From NCBI GenBank assembly GCA_030386875.1, contig CM059562.1, positions 43,111,757 through 43,175,756 on the forward strand: DNA of 64,000 nt, read 5' to 3'. The notes beneath the pieces were generated by a model. It did not search any database. It was not told where the DNA came from and was given only the letters and a program-made list of their open reading frames with translations. This document shows, in pieces, positions 26,153-37,083 of this stretch; within the stretch, counting starts at the first letter, position 1; each line of letters begins with the position of its first letter. This DNA is from Morinoia aosen. Lineage: Eukaryota; Arthropoda; Malacostraca; Amphipoda; Talitridae. The position numbers and the translations under genes are program-made.

Positions 26153-26706
26153 TCTTATAACTGATTTAAGGTATCAAGAATTCAAAAATGGTTACGATCA
26201 CTCTGTATATTTATACATAATATTCTGACTAATATTCTTCATTTTTGACATGCAATTATGAAACTCACACGGATTAGGCCATTGTAGGTAGAAACCAGTG
26301 AAATACATGGTCAATGGTTACACACACTACAGTGACGACTCGACGTCGTTCACACGACCCAATCGAAGCTTGGGTTGTGTTGAACCAGCACATCTGAATG
26401 GTAACGTGGTCGTAGGTTTCCGGTCAATTTGTAAATGATCGAAGTTGCGAAATTTAGTTCGCTTCAGTAAATGGCTCATTTGCCGTATAAATGGGATAAC
26501 CAGGCTTCCGAAACCCTTTGGAGTTATTTACTGATATTTATTGTTTGGCGTGAGTGCATAAAACATCAAATTGATAGTATTATTCATGATGCGACAGAAA
26601 ATAAAAAGGTAATCGAGCTTGCTGAGGTCGTTGTTAGCCATCGTCATCTAACTTTGAGATGGTAATGTGGCGTCCAGATAAGAAGTGAATACTGACATTT
26701 GTTTTT

Positions 26707-26786
26707 AATTTCTCTATTGATGTAAATTAAATAGCAATGTCATTGTTATTTAATTGTTATTTAATTTACATCAATAGAGAAATTTT
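26707..26786. repeat. Perfect-arm hairpin
   Basis: AATTTCTCTATTGATGTAAA near 26707 is mirrored at 26754-26786, giving a stem of about 27 bp or more around a short AT-rich loop. It may be a tiny MITE or a foldback remnant. Confidence 0.8.
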
Positions 26787-26891
26787 TGTTAGAAATTTCA
26801 AAAATATACCGTAAAATATCAAGGTTTTAATTCCATTTACTTTTTATGCGCTTCATAAAAATCGAGCATTTCGTAAGTAAGAATAGATGTA

Positions 26892-28392
26892 CAGGTGTGG
26901 CCAATGATTTTGGAAAAAGTGAATTTTTCTATTTTCTCGTTAAACTAAGGGGTAGTCTTGCGTAGTTCTTAATTGGGTGCGTCCGGAAAACATTATAAAG
27001 GATAAATAAAAACATTTATTCCCTACAAACAATTTCTAATAACTTGTAAAAGTAAGAAGTAATTATTTTCAATATTTGCAATCTAGATCACGCTTCTTCA
27101 AAAATGTTTTGATGCGCATTGTCATGCTGTTTACTAAGTCTTCAATGATATTATAATCAAAAGACCTCCACTCTTCTTCAATTAAGACTCCAAATTGCGC
27201 TAAATTAGTTTGCTTCTTTTTGTTCACTCGACTTCTGATGATCGACCATAAATTTCCGATCGGACTCACATCAGCCGAATTTCCAGGCCAAGGACCCAAA
27301 ATCCCCACTCCAAGATCATCAAAGCCCTTTTAAACACTCTTGCATTATGACAGGGAGCGCGTTCATGTTGGTAAACCACCTCTTCGTCTGGAAACTGACC
27401 AGCTATCGCTGGAAGGAGATTATCTTCTAAGATTTTCAGGTACCTGGCCGAATTCATTGCTGTGTTTTAGGTAAATCGTTAGTGCTCCAGTTCCCTTCTC
27501 TAAAAAGTAACCTCAGATGTGAAGAGTAGCAGGATGCTTGACTGTTGGAACGACACACTTGTTATATCTTTCGCCTTTTCATCGTTGCTCGAGGCTTTTC
27601 CCGAAAGTGGAAAAGATTCATCGGACAAAATGACTTTGCCCCCATTGTTTAGCAGTCCATTGCTGATCCTTCCTGCAAAAATTGAGCGGGTATTGGATGT
27701 TCTTCGCCGTCAAAAGAGGTTTCTTCGCAGCTCTACTTGAAGCAATTGTCCGTTGTTGAAGAGTTGACGTCGAACAATTCGTGCTGAGGCATGGACGCCA
27801 TCCCTCTCCCTCTCTAGCGCAAGCTCTGAACTGCTGACAGTTCTTTCTCGTAACGAGTGGCGTACTAAAGCCCTATCTTGACGAACCGACAACAATCTTT
27901 TCCTGCTAGGGGATGTCTTCGCCACTATGGATTAAGGCCTTGTAGAATTGTTTTATAAACCTGTAGACAGTTGACGATGATGCAAGTTGCTTGGCAACGA
28001 TTTCCTTTTTTAATAGACCATTCGGATGGAGAAGAATGATAGTTTTCCTAATTTTTTTGACATCACCATGATTTTGGTACTGGTAAAAAACAGTTTTTAA
28101 AGGTAAATGAAAAAAAAAATCTGAAAAGAAACATGCTCTTCACATTGCAAACTATTTTTTTCATCAGTTCCAATCCCCGTATCAGATTTTAAGCCAGCAC
28201 CTTTAGGTTTTCCGTATTTTAGAAAACACAAAAATGGTAAATATTTAGGAAAATCCATGTAATTTATTGTTTCAAACTTCACTTTTAAGTTATTTTGCTA
28301 CATTATATGACTCTTAACGATTAGGCATAGGTATATGGTGAAATGAAGCCCTGAAATAAAAAGTTTTCTCTCATATTCATTGGCCACACCTG
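26892..28392 (-). mobile_element. Tc1-type transposon, complete but inactive, 1.5 kb
   Basis: The terminal repeats CAGGTGTGGCCAATGA (left end, and inverted at the right) are flanked by TA at 26890-26891 and 28393-28394, the classic Tc1/mariner target. The inside holds a decayed transposase on the minus strand (27069-28078). Length and layout are those of a full Tc1 element. Confidence 0.93.
27069..28078 (-). pseudogene. Decayed Tc1-family transposase
   Basis: The domain order is still readable on the minus strand. An N-terminal helix-turn-helix (LLKKEIVAKQLASSSSTVYR) lies around 28030-27960. A second Tc3-type helix-turn-helix (RKRLLSVRQDRALVRHS) spans 27910-27800. The first catalytic Asp is in LSDES at 27620-27622. 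The second catalytic position, in YQHERAPCHNARV at 27362-27364, is Glu where the family has Asp. The third Asp is in NSADVSPIGNLW at 27270-27272. Several frameshifts split the frame, one near 27300-27310, where the reading moves into GILGPWPGNS. Enzymes of this family cut and paste at TA sites. The copy cannot make a working protein. Confidence 0.92.
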
Positions 28393-29363
28393 TATACTTC
28401 TGTCAATTAAGTTACTTACTGACCGTTCATGTTTCTCCACTAGGGCTGAGATGTGATTTTGTATTGTGCTGCCATGCAGCCCTAAATTTGGATGTATTGC
28501 TGGAAGTACGTACATTGCCGGCCAAGACCAAAATTTTTTACACTTAGTTTTAGGCCATAATTCAGTTTTTAATACGAGTGCCAAATTTAGTTTTTGTCTC
28601 ACTGAAAAAACTAACTTTAACTTTAATGCTAATTTATTGACTTTTACGTTCATTTTCAATGTACTGTTTTCCTTTTTTGTTTTCAGTCCCGTTTGATGTA
28701 AAACAATTACCAAACATCGAGGACAGTCCGCCGTATTTCAATATTGGCGCTGTGCACTGAACGGGCTTAATCCCTCTTATATCCTTATTTGAATATTCAT
28801 TGCATTTTCATATTCTAAATACTTATTTTTTATCAATCATCTGTACTACACATTTCCAAAGAACACTTTCTCAGCTTGTAAGAGCCAATGCAAAATTGAA
28901 GAGAAAGCCTTCGATCGTAATCGATTTTGATTGATCCACTTCCATTTGAACGAGGCTGTGGTGAACGCATTTTACCTTGTTACACTGGGTATCTAAATTC
29001 TCATCGACGTTCAACAAAACGCTTGAGGTCAGACTAACCTTATGACACTATTTTCGAGAAGTTCTCGGTGGTCATTCCTTCTTCAACTATGCCCATTCAA
29101 ATGCTGGTCGCGAGTTTTTCAACTTCTTTATAACAGGTGGATCCCTTGATCTAGAAATATCTAAACCGTTTCAAATAGTGCTGCTCTGCTTACCCTAACA
29201 CTAATGAATGTTATAACTCTCTGCCTCAAGTTTACGTTGAGGGAAAGAATAATTGAAAAAAAACATCGTGTAATGAAATCTTGGGAATAAAAACAACAAA
29301 GAATTATAAGGTTTTTGACATTCTAACAGGCATTTTCCATTATTTTTCACTCGATTATATTTA
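28393..29363. other. Unassigned
   Basis: AT-rich sequence without recognisable genes or repeats. Confidence 0.35.
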
Positions 29364-29560
29364 TTGCTCGTCATAGCCGTGTTGCTTTATGACCCGCCTC
29401 CGTGCAGGCAAACGAGGGTTCGAGTCCCGGCGCTGGTGGCGATTTTCTCCGTTGGGTATAGGGGAAAAATTCCAAGCACAATACCCCACTCTACTCAGGT
29501 GTCTGAAATGGGTACCAGTCATGACCGAAGAAAACGTCATGGTGTCCGGGTGTTAGTTAT
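29364..29560 (+). mobile_element. tRNA-like SINE candidate
   Basis: GGTTCGAGTCC at about 29408-29418 is a perfect RNA polymerase III B box. An A-box-like AGCCGTGTTGC lies about 30 bases upstream. The sequence after it (GGGTACCAGTCATGACCG at about 29509) resembles the bodies of insect tRNA-derived SINEs. It lacks tRNA cloverleaf continuity, so it is not a functional tRNA gene. The 3' boundary is unclear. Confidence 0.5.
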
Positions 29561-29590
29561 AAGGCATTTGAAAATCCAATGCACAAGGTG

Positions 29591-29766
29591 ATATGTATCA
29601 GGCTTGAAATTGGAAATAAAGCATCCGTAGATGCCAAGGTAAAAATTTGTTTGTCGTTTGGTTTGTTTTTTGATCTCATGGTTGATAAATCAAAGGTTAG
29701 GTTAAGGTTAAAGGTTAACATCGGCATCTTTGGGATGCTTTATATCCAATCAAGCCTGATACATAT
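29591..29766. mobile_element. 176-bp MITE
   Basis: Terminal inverted repeats ATATGTATCAGGCTTGA with further mirrored blocks (AAAGCATCC, GATGCC) make arms of about 50 bp around an AT-rich centre. There is no coding capacity. The target duplication is not resolved. Confidence 0.75.
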
Positions 29767-30446
29767 GAAAAGAGCAAATGTAAAACTATTAGATGAATTA
29801 ACATCTGTAAGATCATTTCTGTATTGGGCTAATATTTAATTATTTTTCATTTTGTACATATTTTATATCCAGCAAGTCAAAAATTTAAATCTTTAATTAT
29901 GCAAATAATACATACAAAACCTTTTCAACGATCTACCATTATATTCAAAACGAATAAAAAGTATTACACATCGTGTAAATCAGCAATCTAACCTCCAACT
30001 ATAGTTGAGATGCTGTAGAGATTTGCTTTGAGGACCGGTGTTTTACGTTAATTCCCTTGTGTGCAATAATTATTTAACATTAAAATTATCATTTCCTTTT
30101 GATTCATAAAAAAACCTCAGAATTTATTATTATATGCCAACACTACTTGTAATGCAATCAAGTTTTATTCTAATAAAACAGACTTGGTCTGAAGTACATT
30201 ATTTTCAACAAATTTCAATCAAATGAACGTTTGATTAATTTTTCTAATAATTATTGTAAAAATTACGAAATTGACCAAATTTTTTATTTGTATGGTAATA
30301 GATATTTATTACTCCAGAAGATAAGGAATTAGATATAAGTATTAGGGTTTTGAGAGCATATTTTTTGTTTGGCCCCGTTGACTTCACTTGTATAAAATGT
30401 TCTGCAGTCACTGATACCGTTCTGTGGTAAAGTAAATGGAGTTTGT

Positions 30447-30535
30447 TCAGTCCGCACTCCGCAGTTGAGGCTACTCAAGCGAGGTGTTCGGTTGTAAGTG
30501 TGCTTGTGTCTCGTGTTTTGACGACAAATTTCACA
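30447..30535 (+). promoter_or_regulatory. Initiator and 5' UTR of the plus-strand gene
   Basis: TCAGTC at 30447-30452 matches the arthropod initiator TCAGTY. It lies 84 bases before the first base of the ATG. The block 30460-30494 (CGCAGTTGAGG, ACTCAAGCGAG, TGTTCGGTTG) is conserved in the paralogous gene at 12455-12489. I see no convincing TATA box. The start site is inferred, not demonstrated. Confidence 0.5.
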
Positions 30536-30601
30536 ATGGCTTTCAATGGTCGAGGACCTTATAATAAAAGAATGCGCTCTGATGATTTCAGCGGACAAAA
30601 G
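30536..30601 (+). CDS. First coding exon of an unrecognised gene (plus-strand paralogue)
   Basis: ATG plus 21 codons encode a peptide beginning MAFNGRGPYNKRMRSD and ending FSGQK, then a GTGAGT donor in phase 0. The paralogue at 12344-12412 is one codon longer. Shared residues are F, N, G, GPYNKRMR, D and GQK, while the third codon positions have largely diverged, as expected for a conserved protein start. The Arg/Lys cluster suggests nuclear targeting. No later exon was identified; the transcript should continue rightward, through the transposon-rich region from 31.2 kb. The function is unknown to me. Confidence 0.78.
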
Positions 30602-31220
30602 GTGAGTATATTGAGCTAAATTTATGTTCAACTGATGGGTTTTTACCACGAAATTTGCCCGCCACAATCGCAGGACAACTCGTGCAGTTCCACGTTATGT
30701 GAGCGTTGCTCCGCTTGCTATGGAGGCAAATTTCTTTGTAGGTCGTGCTCGTTTTGAAGTGTGGCTAAAATTCATTATTGTGGTCAGGTTTTACGTTGAT
30801 GGATAAAAATATTCCCATGAAAGGAAATGAATATTTTTAAACTTCTGTTATTTTTTTGTTATTCGATGAAAGGTTATAGGATGTGGCTTGTTTTTTGAGT
30901 ACCTTTTTAGGCTTTTACTGGCTTTTTAGGAGACTTTTGTAAAGTTTACATCTGTCAAATATGTATCATTTCATTGTTTCTATTTTTCTCTTGATATTGC
31001 TTAATGTATTTTATTTCAAATTTTTCTGATGTGTTTAACTTAGAAATCACTGAATAAGTTGTATGCCCAAAACAATGTAGAGCAGAAAAAATGTCAAAGT
31101 TCTGTGGCAGGTTGTAGAAATATGTAAAAGTTTACTCACTTACTATTTTTGTATGATTTTATGATTTTAAGTTTTATGGTTTATTTATAATATTTTATAA
31201 ATGTGAAGTACATTTTTTTC

Positions 31221-31759
31221 GGTCAATATTGAATATAATGTTGTCAACGAATTTCATAATTTTGTAGGTATAGATAGGTAATATAGTCGATTTTAAGACG
31301 TTTTACACGAATGAAAATGTGCCCGGAAATGCTTATTTTTGGAGATATTTAACTTTGAAGTTATATGAACGTCGTTTATAAAATTGAACAAACGGAGAGG
31401 TAAATAAGCATAAATCCGGTTCTGACGTAACGATAGGTAAGGTTAGGTTTGGTAAAGTTAATTTAGTTAAGTATCCTGACCTAAGTAAACCTAAAATATC
31501 TTAATTTAACTCAACCATACCGAGGCCGATGACTCCCGCCAAAAAACTTGGCGTGGTCCGCGTCTGCAAAACGCCGGAAGAGCCATATCGAAACTGCGTC
31601 AATGCTATTCTTACCTGGCGTTATTTATTCTATATCTCCTAAACTAAGCATTTCCGGGCACATTGTCATTCCTGTAAAACGTCTTAAAATCGACTATATT
31701 ACCTATCTATACCTACGAAATTATGAAATTCGTTGACAACATTATATTCAATATTGACC
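31221..31759. mobile_element. Family A element, intact, 539 bp
   Basis: GGTCAATATTGAATATAATG at the left and its complement at the right, with arms of about 180 bp. The 8-bp duplication TTTTTTTC lies at 31213-31220 and 31760-31767 (low complexity, but exact). The centre has GGTTAGGTTTGG and mirrored AACCTAA. It has no transposase. It sits about 620 bp into the presumed first intron of the plus-strand gene. Confidence 0.88.
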
Positions 31760-31935
31760 TTTTTTTCATCTATCATTTGCAAATGATAGATTTTAAAGAT
31801 TATTAGTAGATCCAGTTGCTTTGTTGTTGGAAATTAGATTCTCCTACTTTTTAATTCTAAACCTATATGTGAAATAATATATTTGCAAAATTTCAGCAAT
31901 ATTTTCTTCTTTATTGGTAATGTAATTGTAAAAAC

Positions 31936-32465
31936 GGTAAATCTGAAGAATATGACAGTAATAGATTTCCTACTTTTTGATGCTTAAAGATAATTAAATC
32001 GAAATAAACAACTTTTCTTCTATGCACTTTCTGTCTGAAATGATTATATTACAAGTTACAGCGGTAGGTTTAGTTTCGTCTTTGACGACGGTTGCGCTCG
32101 TATAACCAGCTACTCATTGGTTTTTTAATTTTTGTTGCTTGAATCTAGTAATAACATCAAAATAAACAACTTTTCTTCCATACACTTTTTTCGGGAAATG
32201 AGTATTTAACTAGGTATAATGGTAGGTTTAGTTTCGTTGTTGACGACGAGCATGTCGAAAACGAGACTGCCGTATCGCGCGATCGATAAATTTCATTCCG
32301 CTTCAAAAGCTGGAGTTGCGGTAAGTCATTTACCGCTGTTACTAATAAAATACTCATTTCAGACGGAAAGTGCATAAAAAAAACTTGTTTATTTTGTTTA
32401 AAAAAAACTATGTATAGACTTTGAAATTTACATAATTGATTACTATCATATCCATCAGATTTACC
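31936..32465. mobile_element. Family B element, 530 bp
   Basis: GGTAAATCTGAAG ends, with flanks GTAAAAAC (31928-31935) and ATAAAAAC (32466-32473), an 8-bp duplication with one mismatch. Module order is the same as at 11483-12029. Nonautonomous. Confidence 0.87.
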
Positions 32466-32638
32466 ATAAAAACTAAGCTTTTTTTAAAATGAAGATGTGA
32501 AATTTAATATTTTTTTATAGTTGTGCTGCATTGGAAATAAACTACTGGATCATTTACCGGAAACATTCTTTGAACCTCACTCAGGCTTCCATGCTCACAC
32601 CTATGAACAAATCTAAAATTCAGCTTAGTACATAAATT

Positions 32639-33187
32639 GGTAAATGTTGTGGATTAACCAGGAATTGATATTCGATATTTTGGGGCCTAAACATAGTTGA
32701 TTAGATCGAAATAAACAAGTTTTGTTCTATGCACTTTCCGTCATAAATAAGCACTTTACGAGTTATAACGGTAAATTAGTTACCTCAAGTTAAGTGTTTG
32801 AAGCGGAAAGTAATTCATCGAGCCCGGCGAATGGCAACACTGCAAAGAAGTCTCACTTCCAGCGCGCTCATTATCAAAGACAAAACTAAACCTACCGCGC
32901 TAACTCCTAAAATATTCATTTCACGAAAAAAGTGTATAGAAGAAAAATAGTTTATTTTGAAGTTATTTCCATGATTCAAGAAACTACAATTAAAAAAATC
33001 AATGAGTAGCTGTTAAGCCGAGCGCATACGTCATCAAAGACGAAAATAAACCTATTGGTATAATTCGTAAAATACTCATTTATGACAAAAAGTGCATAGA
33101 AGAAAAATTGTTTCTTTTGATCTAATTCACTATGTATAGGATTAGAAAAGCAGAAAACTGATTCCCGGTTAATCTTCAACTTTTACC
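32639..33187. mobile_element. Family B element, diverged subtype, 549 bp
   Basis: The termini are GGTAAATGTTG and, inverted, GGTAAAAGTTG, both followed by GATTAACC. Flanks CATAAATT (32631-32638) and CATAAACT (33188-33195) form an 8-bp duplication with one mismatch. The interior matches the other B copies. Nonautonomous. Confidence 0.87.
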
Positions 33188-33414
33188 CATAAACTACAAT
33201 ATTGCAAAACTAAAAAAAAAAATTCAATACACTTATTGTCTCTTTTCTCATTTGAGTTTTTGCCTTTAATTTTGACATAAGTTACCTATAAATAAGATCA
33301 ATGTGAACCAAATGTGCAGGCAAACGCACATTATTATGTAGTCAGCTTATATGCTCAAATTGAGATTTTGAAATCTGTGCAAAATTTGAATTCAAATAAA
33401 AAGTATGTTATTAA

Positions 33415-34035
33415 CCCCTACCCCAACAATTTTTTTGTTGAAAACGTTTCTTTTTCAGACTAATTTTTTCATTTGGTTCTATGTAGTATTTTTGATGCTG
33501 GTAATGAAAACAGTTTGTAATTCTTGTTTCTTCCCATTTTTGTGGTCAACTTTTTATTTTGAAAAAACCTTTGTCGGCAAAAACGAGTCAAATAGTCATT
33601 GTCTGATGTCGAGAAATAGTCATTGTCTAATGAACTGGCAAAGTTATCAGAAGTTTTCAAGCTTCTGAGGGAAGGTTCATATTCACTATCTTCCGCTGAA
33701 CTAGATATTTGGGGTGTAACACTTGAAAATGCTCCAAAAAAAATTAATGGAAGTGTGGATGCAAATAACACTCATCCAACGTCAATGGCTGTTGGAGCAA
33801 GTCTAGTAACAATGTCCTTGAAATCCAACAGATCTACCTTATCGCCTCGCCTGGCATACAATTTGACGAGAAAACTAGTTTCACACGTAGAATGGCTTAC
33901 AAAGGCTTAAAATCGACGAGTATATACCTATGTGGCTGGTTTTTGAGGGTAAAGTTTAAGACAAGTAAACTTGTCGATGACTGAAAAACTAACATTTTGT
34001 GAAAACGAGTATACACGTTTCTGCCGGGGAAGGGG
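33415..34035. mobile_element. TTAA-flanked piggyBac-like element, 621 bp
   Basis: TTAA at 33411-33414 and 34036-34039 brackets the ends CCCCTACCCC and (inverted) CCCCTTCCCC. The TTAA target and C-rich ends fit piggyBac. A 100-codon minus-strand frame (33469-33771) rich in Ser, Asp and Glu, with TSDNDY-like runs, resembles the acidic N-termini of piggyBac transposases only in composition. No catalytic domain is present. Confidence 0.6.
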
Positions 34036-36591
34036 TTAATGACTTGGAACCATGTGCAGATCAATGTTTTTTTGTAACCAGTTGGGTATATGAAACAAGA
34101 TAGTTTCCTAAAACTGTTTATTCATCATAAAAATAGTTCAAATTGAGCATTATCATTTGGGTGTAGTTGAAAAAAAAATGGTGATCTTCAAATAATTTCT
34201 GAATCCTTGAGTAAAATGAAAAAAAGAACCAATATAAATGGGAACATTATTTTAATTGCATATGTTTCAGAATCTTCGATTCCATCATCAGTGCTGTAAA
34301 ATAAAGATCAACAATGATAATGAGCAAATTTTAAGAACTATAAGAAACTAATTAAAATATACAATTATTCATCAAAAAAATAGCTACACCTAACTATTGA
34401 AAAACTGAATTTTCTTGAACATTCAAAGCTAAACATACACATGCATCCAAATTCAAATTATATGCACACACAAGTACCCCTCAATTTACACCTTTGGGGC
34501 AATATTTAATTTCATTGCACTTTGATCATGACTTAAGGTCTTTTGGCAAAAATAAACAAGGATTCCAAAATTCTGAGATCAAATTCACCTGTAGCTCTAT
34601 AAAGCGCGGAGAAATTAGAACTTTTAACAGGTGGTTTGAATAATGACAATGATCTCTGATAGCTGACTTGGAGGGGGGTGAATATGGATGGCCAGTTCTA
34701 TGGGAGATACCATAATGTTGGCTGTGATGAATAAATTGCTGGAGTGCAGTACTTCCAGCATAGGACTACAGACAGCTATCACATTTATACAAGTAGACAC
34801 AACCATTTCTCAGGCACTCTTCCAAATGCTCTCTTCTATTAAAAATGAACCTATTTTAAAACTATTCCTATAAAATGGTAGCACTTCAATGAGAGTGTCT
34901 AAGGGGTAAAAGCTCCTTTCTCATCTCCTTGTTCAGATAGCCAAAGAAAGGGAGCGCCACAAACATTTAAGGTTATAGATATCAGTAATTTCACACTTCA
35001 CTTCAGTGCAATGTACACATTGTTGGAGCTTTGAAGGAGTGCTGATCTCAATCAAAAGAGATAGTGAACTTCCCTTGCTGCACAGAATTAGATACTTTTG
35101 ACACATAAAATGTCTTAGAAAGTAATTTTTAAAAGATCTATAGAAGGTTGCTACATTGATATCTATTTTCAAGGATTAGTACATTCATATCATTTTGAAT
35201 TGTTAAATACAATTAGGTTGAATGGATGATTTCAGTTGTTGAATGGGTGATAGCTGGAGAATGCTTAGGAAAGATCTACATGAGATCAAGCTTAGCTAGC
35301 AATACCTACGTGCATTTTGTAGAAATTTGTTGTTGATTGAAGTAGCACAATGTGCCTTGTTTGGATTCTGTAATTGTCAAATTTTTATCTCGATTGCTCA
35401 TAATTGAATCGTAATACTCTACTGCTCATGATGCTGATGTAAATTTGTAACAAAATTGGGAATGTCATAACCATAATGTATTAATGTGTGTATATATGTG
35501 CTTTACCACACATTGGGGTGTTGGTTGTTAAAAAATGGAGAGTTTACTAAAATTTTTAGTACTTTTTGTCATCTTTCAGAATGTAATCTAATTCCTCATG
35601 ATGTAAATATTGTTGATTTTCTAATATTTGAAATAAAAAGTTTGATGCATATTTTAAATAGTATCACATGTTTTGAAAGTTGACTCTTGTGCATCTAAAG
35701 TATTGCAGTGTTGTTACCTGATTCCTTTATATTAGTGATGCTTTGGTTGAATTATTTCCTTGAATTTATCTGCCATTTTTTGTGCATTTTTATTCATGAA
35801 AACTTTTTCAACAGTTTTTTTGAAGATCGTTTGGAAATGATTTGGTTTTGTTATTTATTAACATAGGGTTCATTGAAGTCTAATGAAGTTCTCATTGAAT
35901 GGTCAGATATGTTAATGATAACATGTTAGTGCAAAATTATTGTTGTCTTTAGTAATTCTTGATCATTGTGCATGTTGGCATTTTACTTAACCTGTCCCAA
36001 TAAATGAATCTGAATTTGCCGTGTTAAGTTGATCATTTTAATATTTAGTCAATTTCCTAATTTGCAAATTCAGTTTGTTCCCAACAGCTGTTTGTAAGTC
36101 ATTATACGGTAATTTCCAGTCTATAATTAGCAATTAAGGTATTTATAACCCCATGTATGGTAACCTAGAAAGATATGACGTAGGAAATTTAATATTAAAG
36201 ATTCAAACAATGAGGATAATTAATGGAAATCATAATTATGACAATAAATGTTATTTACCTTTAAATAATTTTTGGATATACCATCAGTCAGCTTGCATTA
36301 GTATTTCCAAATGTTTGTAAGCAGGTAAGCCATTGTTTAATCAGGTTCCTCATGCCTCATCTTACCTCCCATTTCTTCCTTTCTTTGATGAGAAATGATT
36401 CAAATCTTGAACTTGCTTTTCACTTAATATCTTAATCATTGTTTTAATAACACTCTGCTGTGTAGTTCGTCTACTATGGTAAATTTGATTCACTTCCATT
36501 CTAAATTACTAGTCATGATAGTTGTAAAATTTTCCTCAATTATTTATCTTAACATTTGTTTTTGGTCTAGATGTGGTATGTAGTATCTATG
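34036..36591. other. AT-rich, unassigned
   Basis: Presumed intronic if the plus-strand gene continues. No coding sequence is recognised; overlapping open frames at 34624-34873 on both strands have no known motif. It contains one hammerhead-like motif at 34264-34291. Confidence 0.4.
34264..34291 (-). other. Hammerhead-like motif, copy 1
   Basis: Minus strand: CTGATGATGGAATC, loop GAA, GATTCT, then GAAAC. GGAATC pairs with GATTCT. The CTGATGA...GAAAC arrangement resembles a hammerhead ribozyme core, though with one extra U before stem II. Related copies lie at 46349, 47349 and 54014, with different but self-complementary stems. Confidence 0.45.
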
Positions 36592-36730
36592 TGTTAGGCC
36601 CACCGCCAGTATGCCAGACGAGATTCTAGCCTTACGCTATCGGCTCTGTAAATAATGTTCGCCGAAATTTAATCCGAGTATCCTAGATACTTGCCAAACC
36701 CCCTTGAATCCGGCTGATCTGAAATTTGGC

Positions 36731-36873
36731 AGAGCGACGAAATCAACTGTCTGCTCCCCGATAATTCAGAGCGACGAAATACTGTACGCTCCCTGAACAT
36801 TAGAGAGCGACAAAATCAACTGTCTGCTCCCCGATAATTCAAGAACGATGAAGAGAACTGTCCGCTCTCTATA
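36731..36873 (+). repeat. Tandem repeats inside the LTR
   Basis: About four imperfect 38-42-bp units with GAGCGACGAAATCAACTGTC and GCTCCCCGATAATTCA. They lie in the upstream part of the LTR, where repeated transcription-factor sites are common; that role is inferred from position. Confidence 0.75.
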
Positions 36874-37083
36874 AATTGGAACTTATTATTTTGGTCTTGA
36901 ACGATCTGCAGCCGACTTGCTTCTATTAATAAAGGTTGAAAAATAAATCCAAACTTATCATCCCTTGAAGTAAGACCAACGACGAAAATCGTTCACCTTG
37001 GCGTCCCATCGAGAATAAGCCAACTATATTATCTCAGAAATTGGTGTCGACGGACAGCTAACCATAATAATAATAATAATAAT

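Noticed and set aside
28321..28713. 130-codon minus ORF
   Set aside because: It crosses the right end of the Tc1 element into flanking DNA; composition only.
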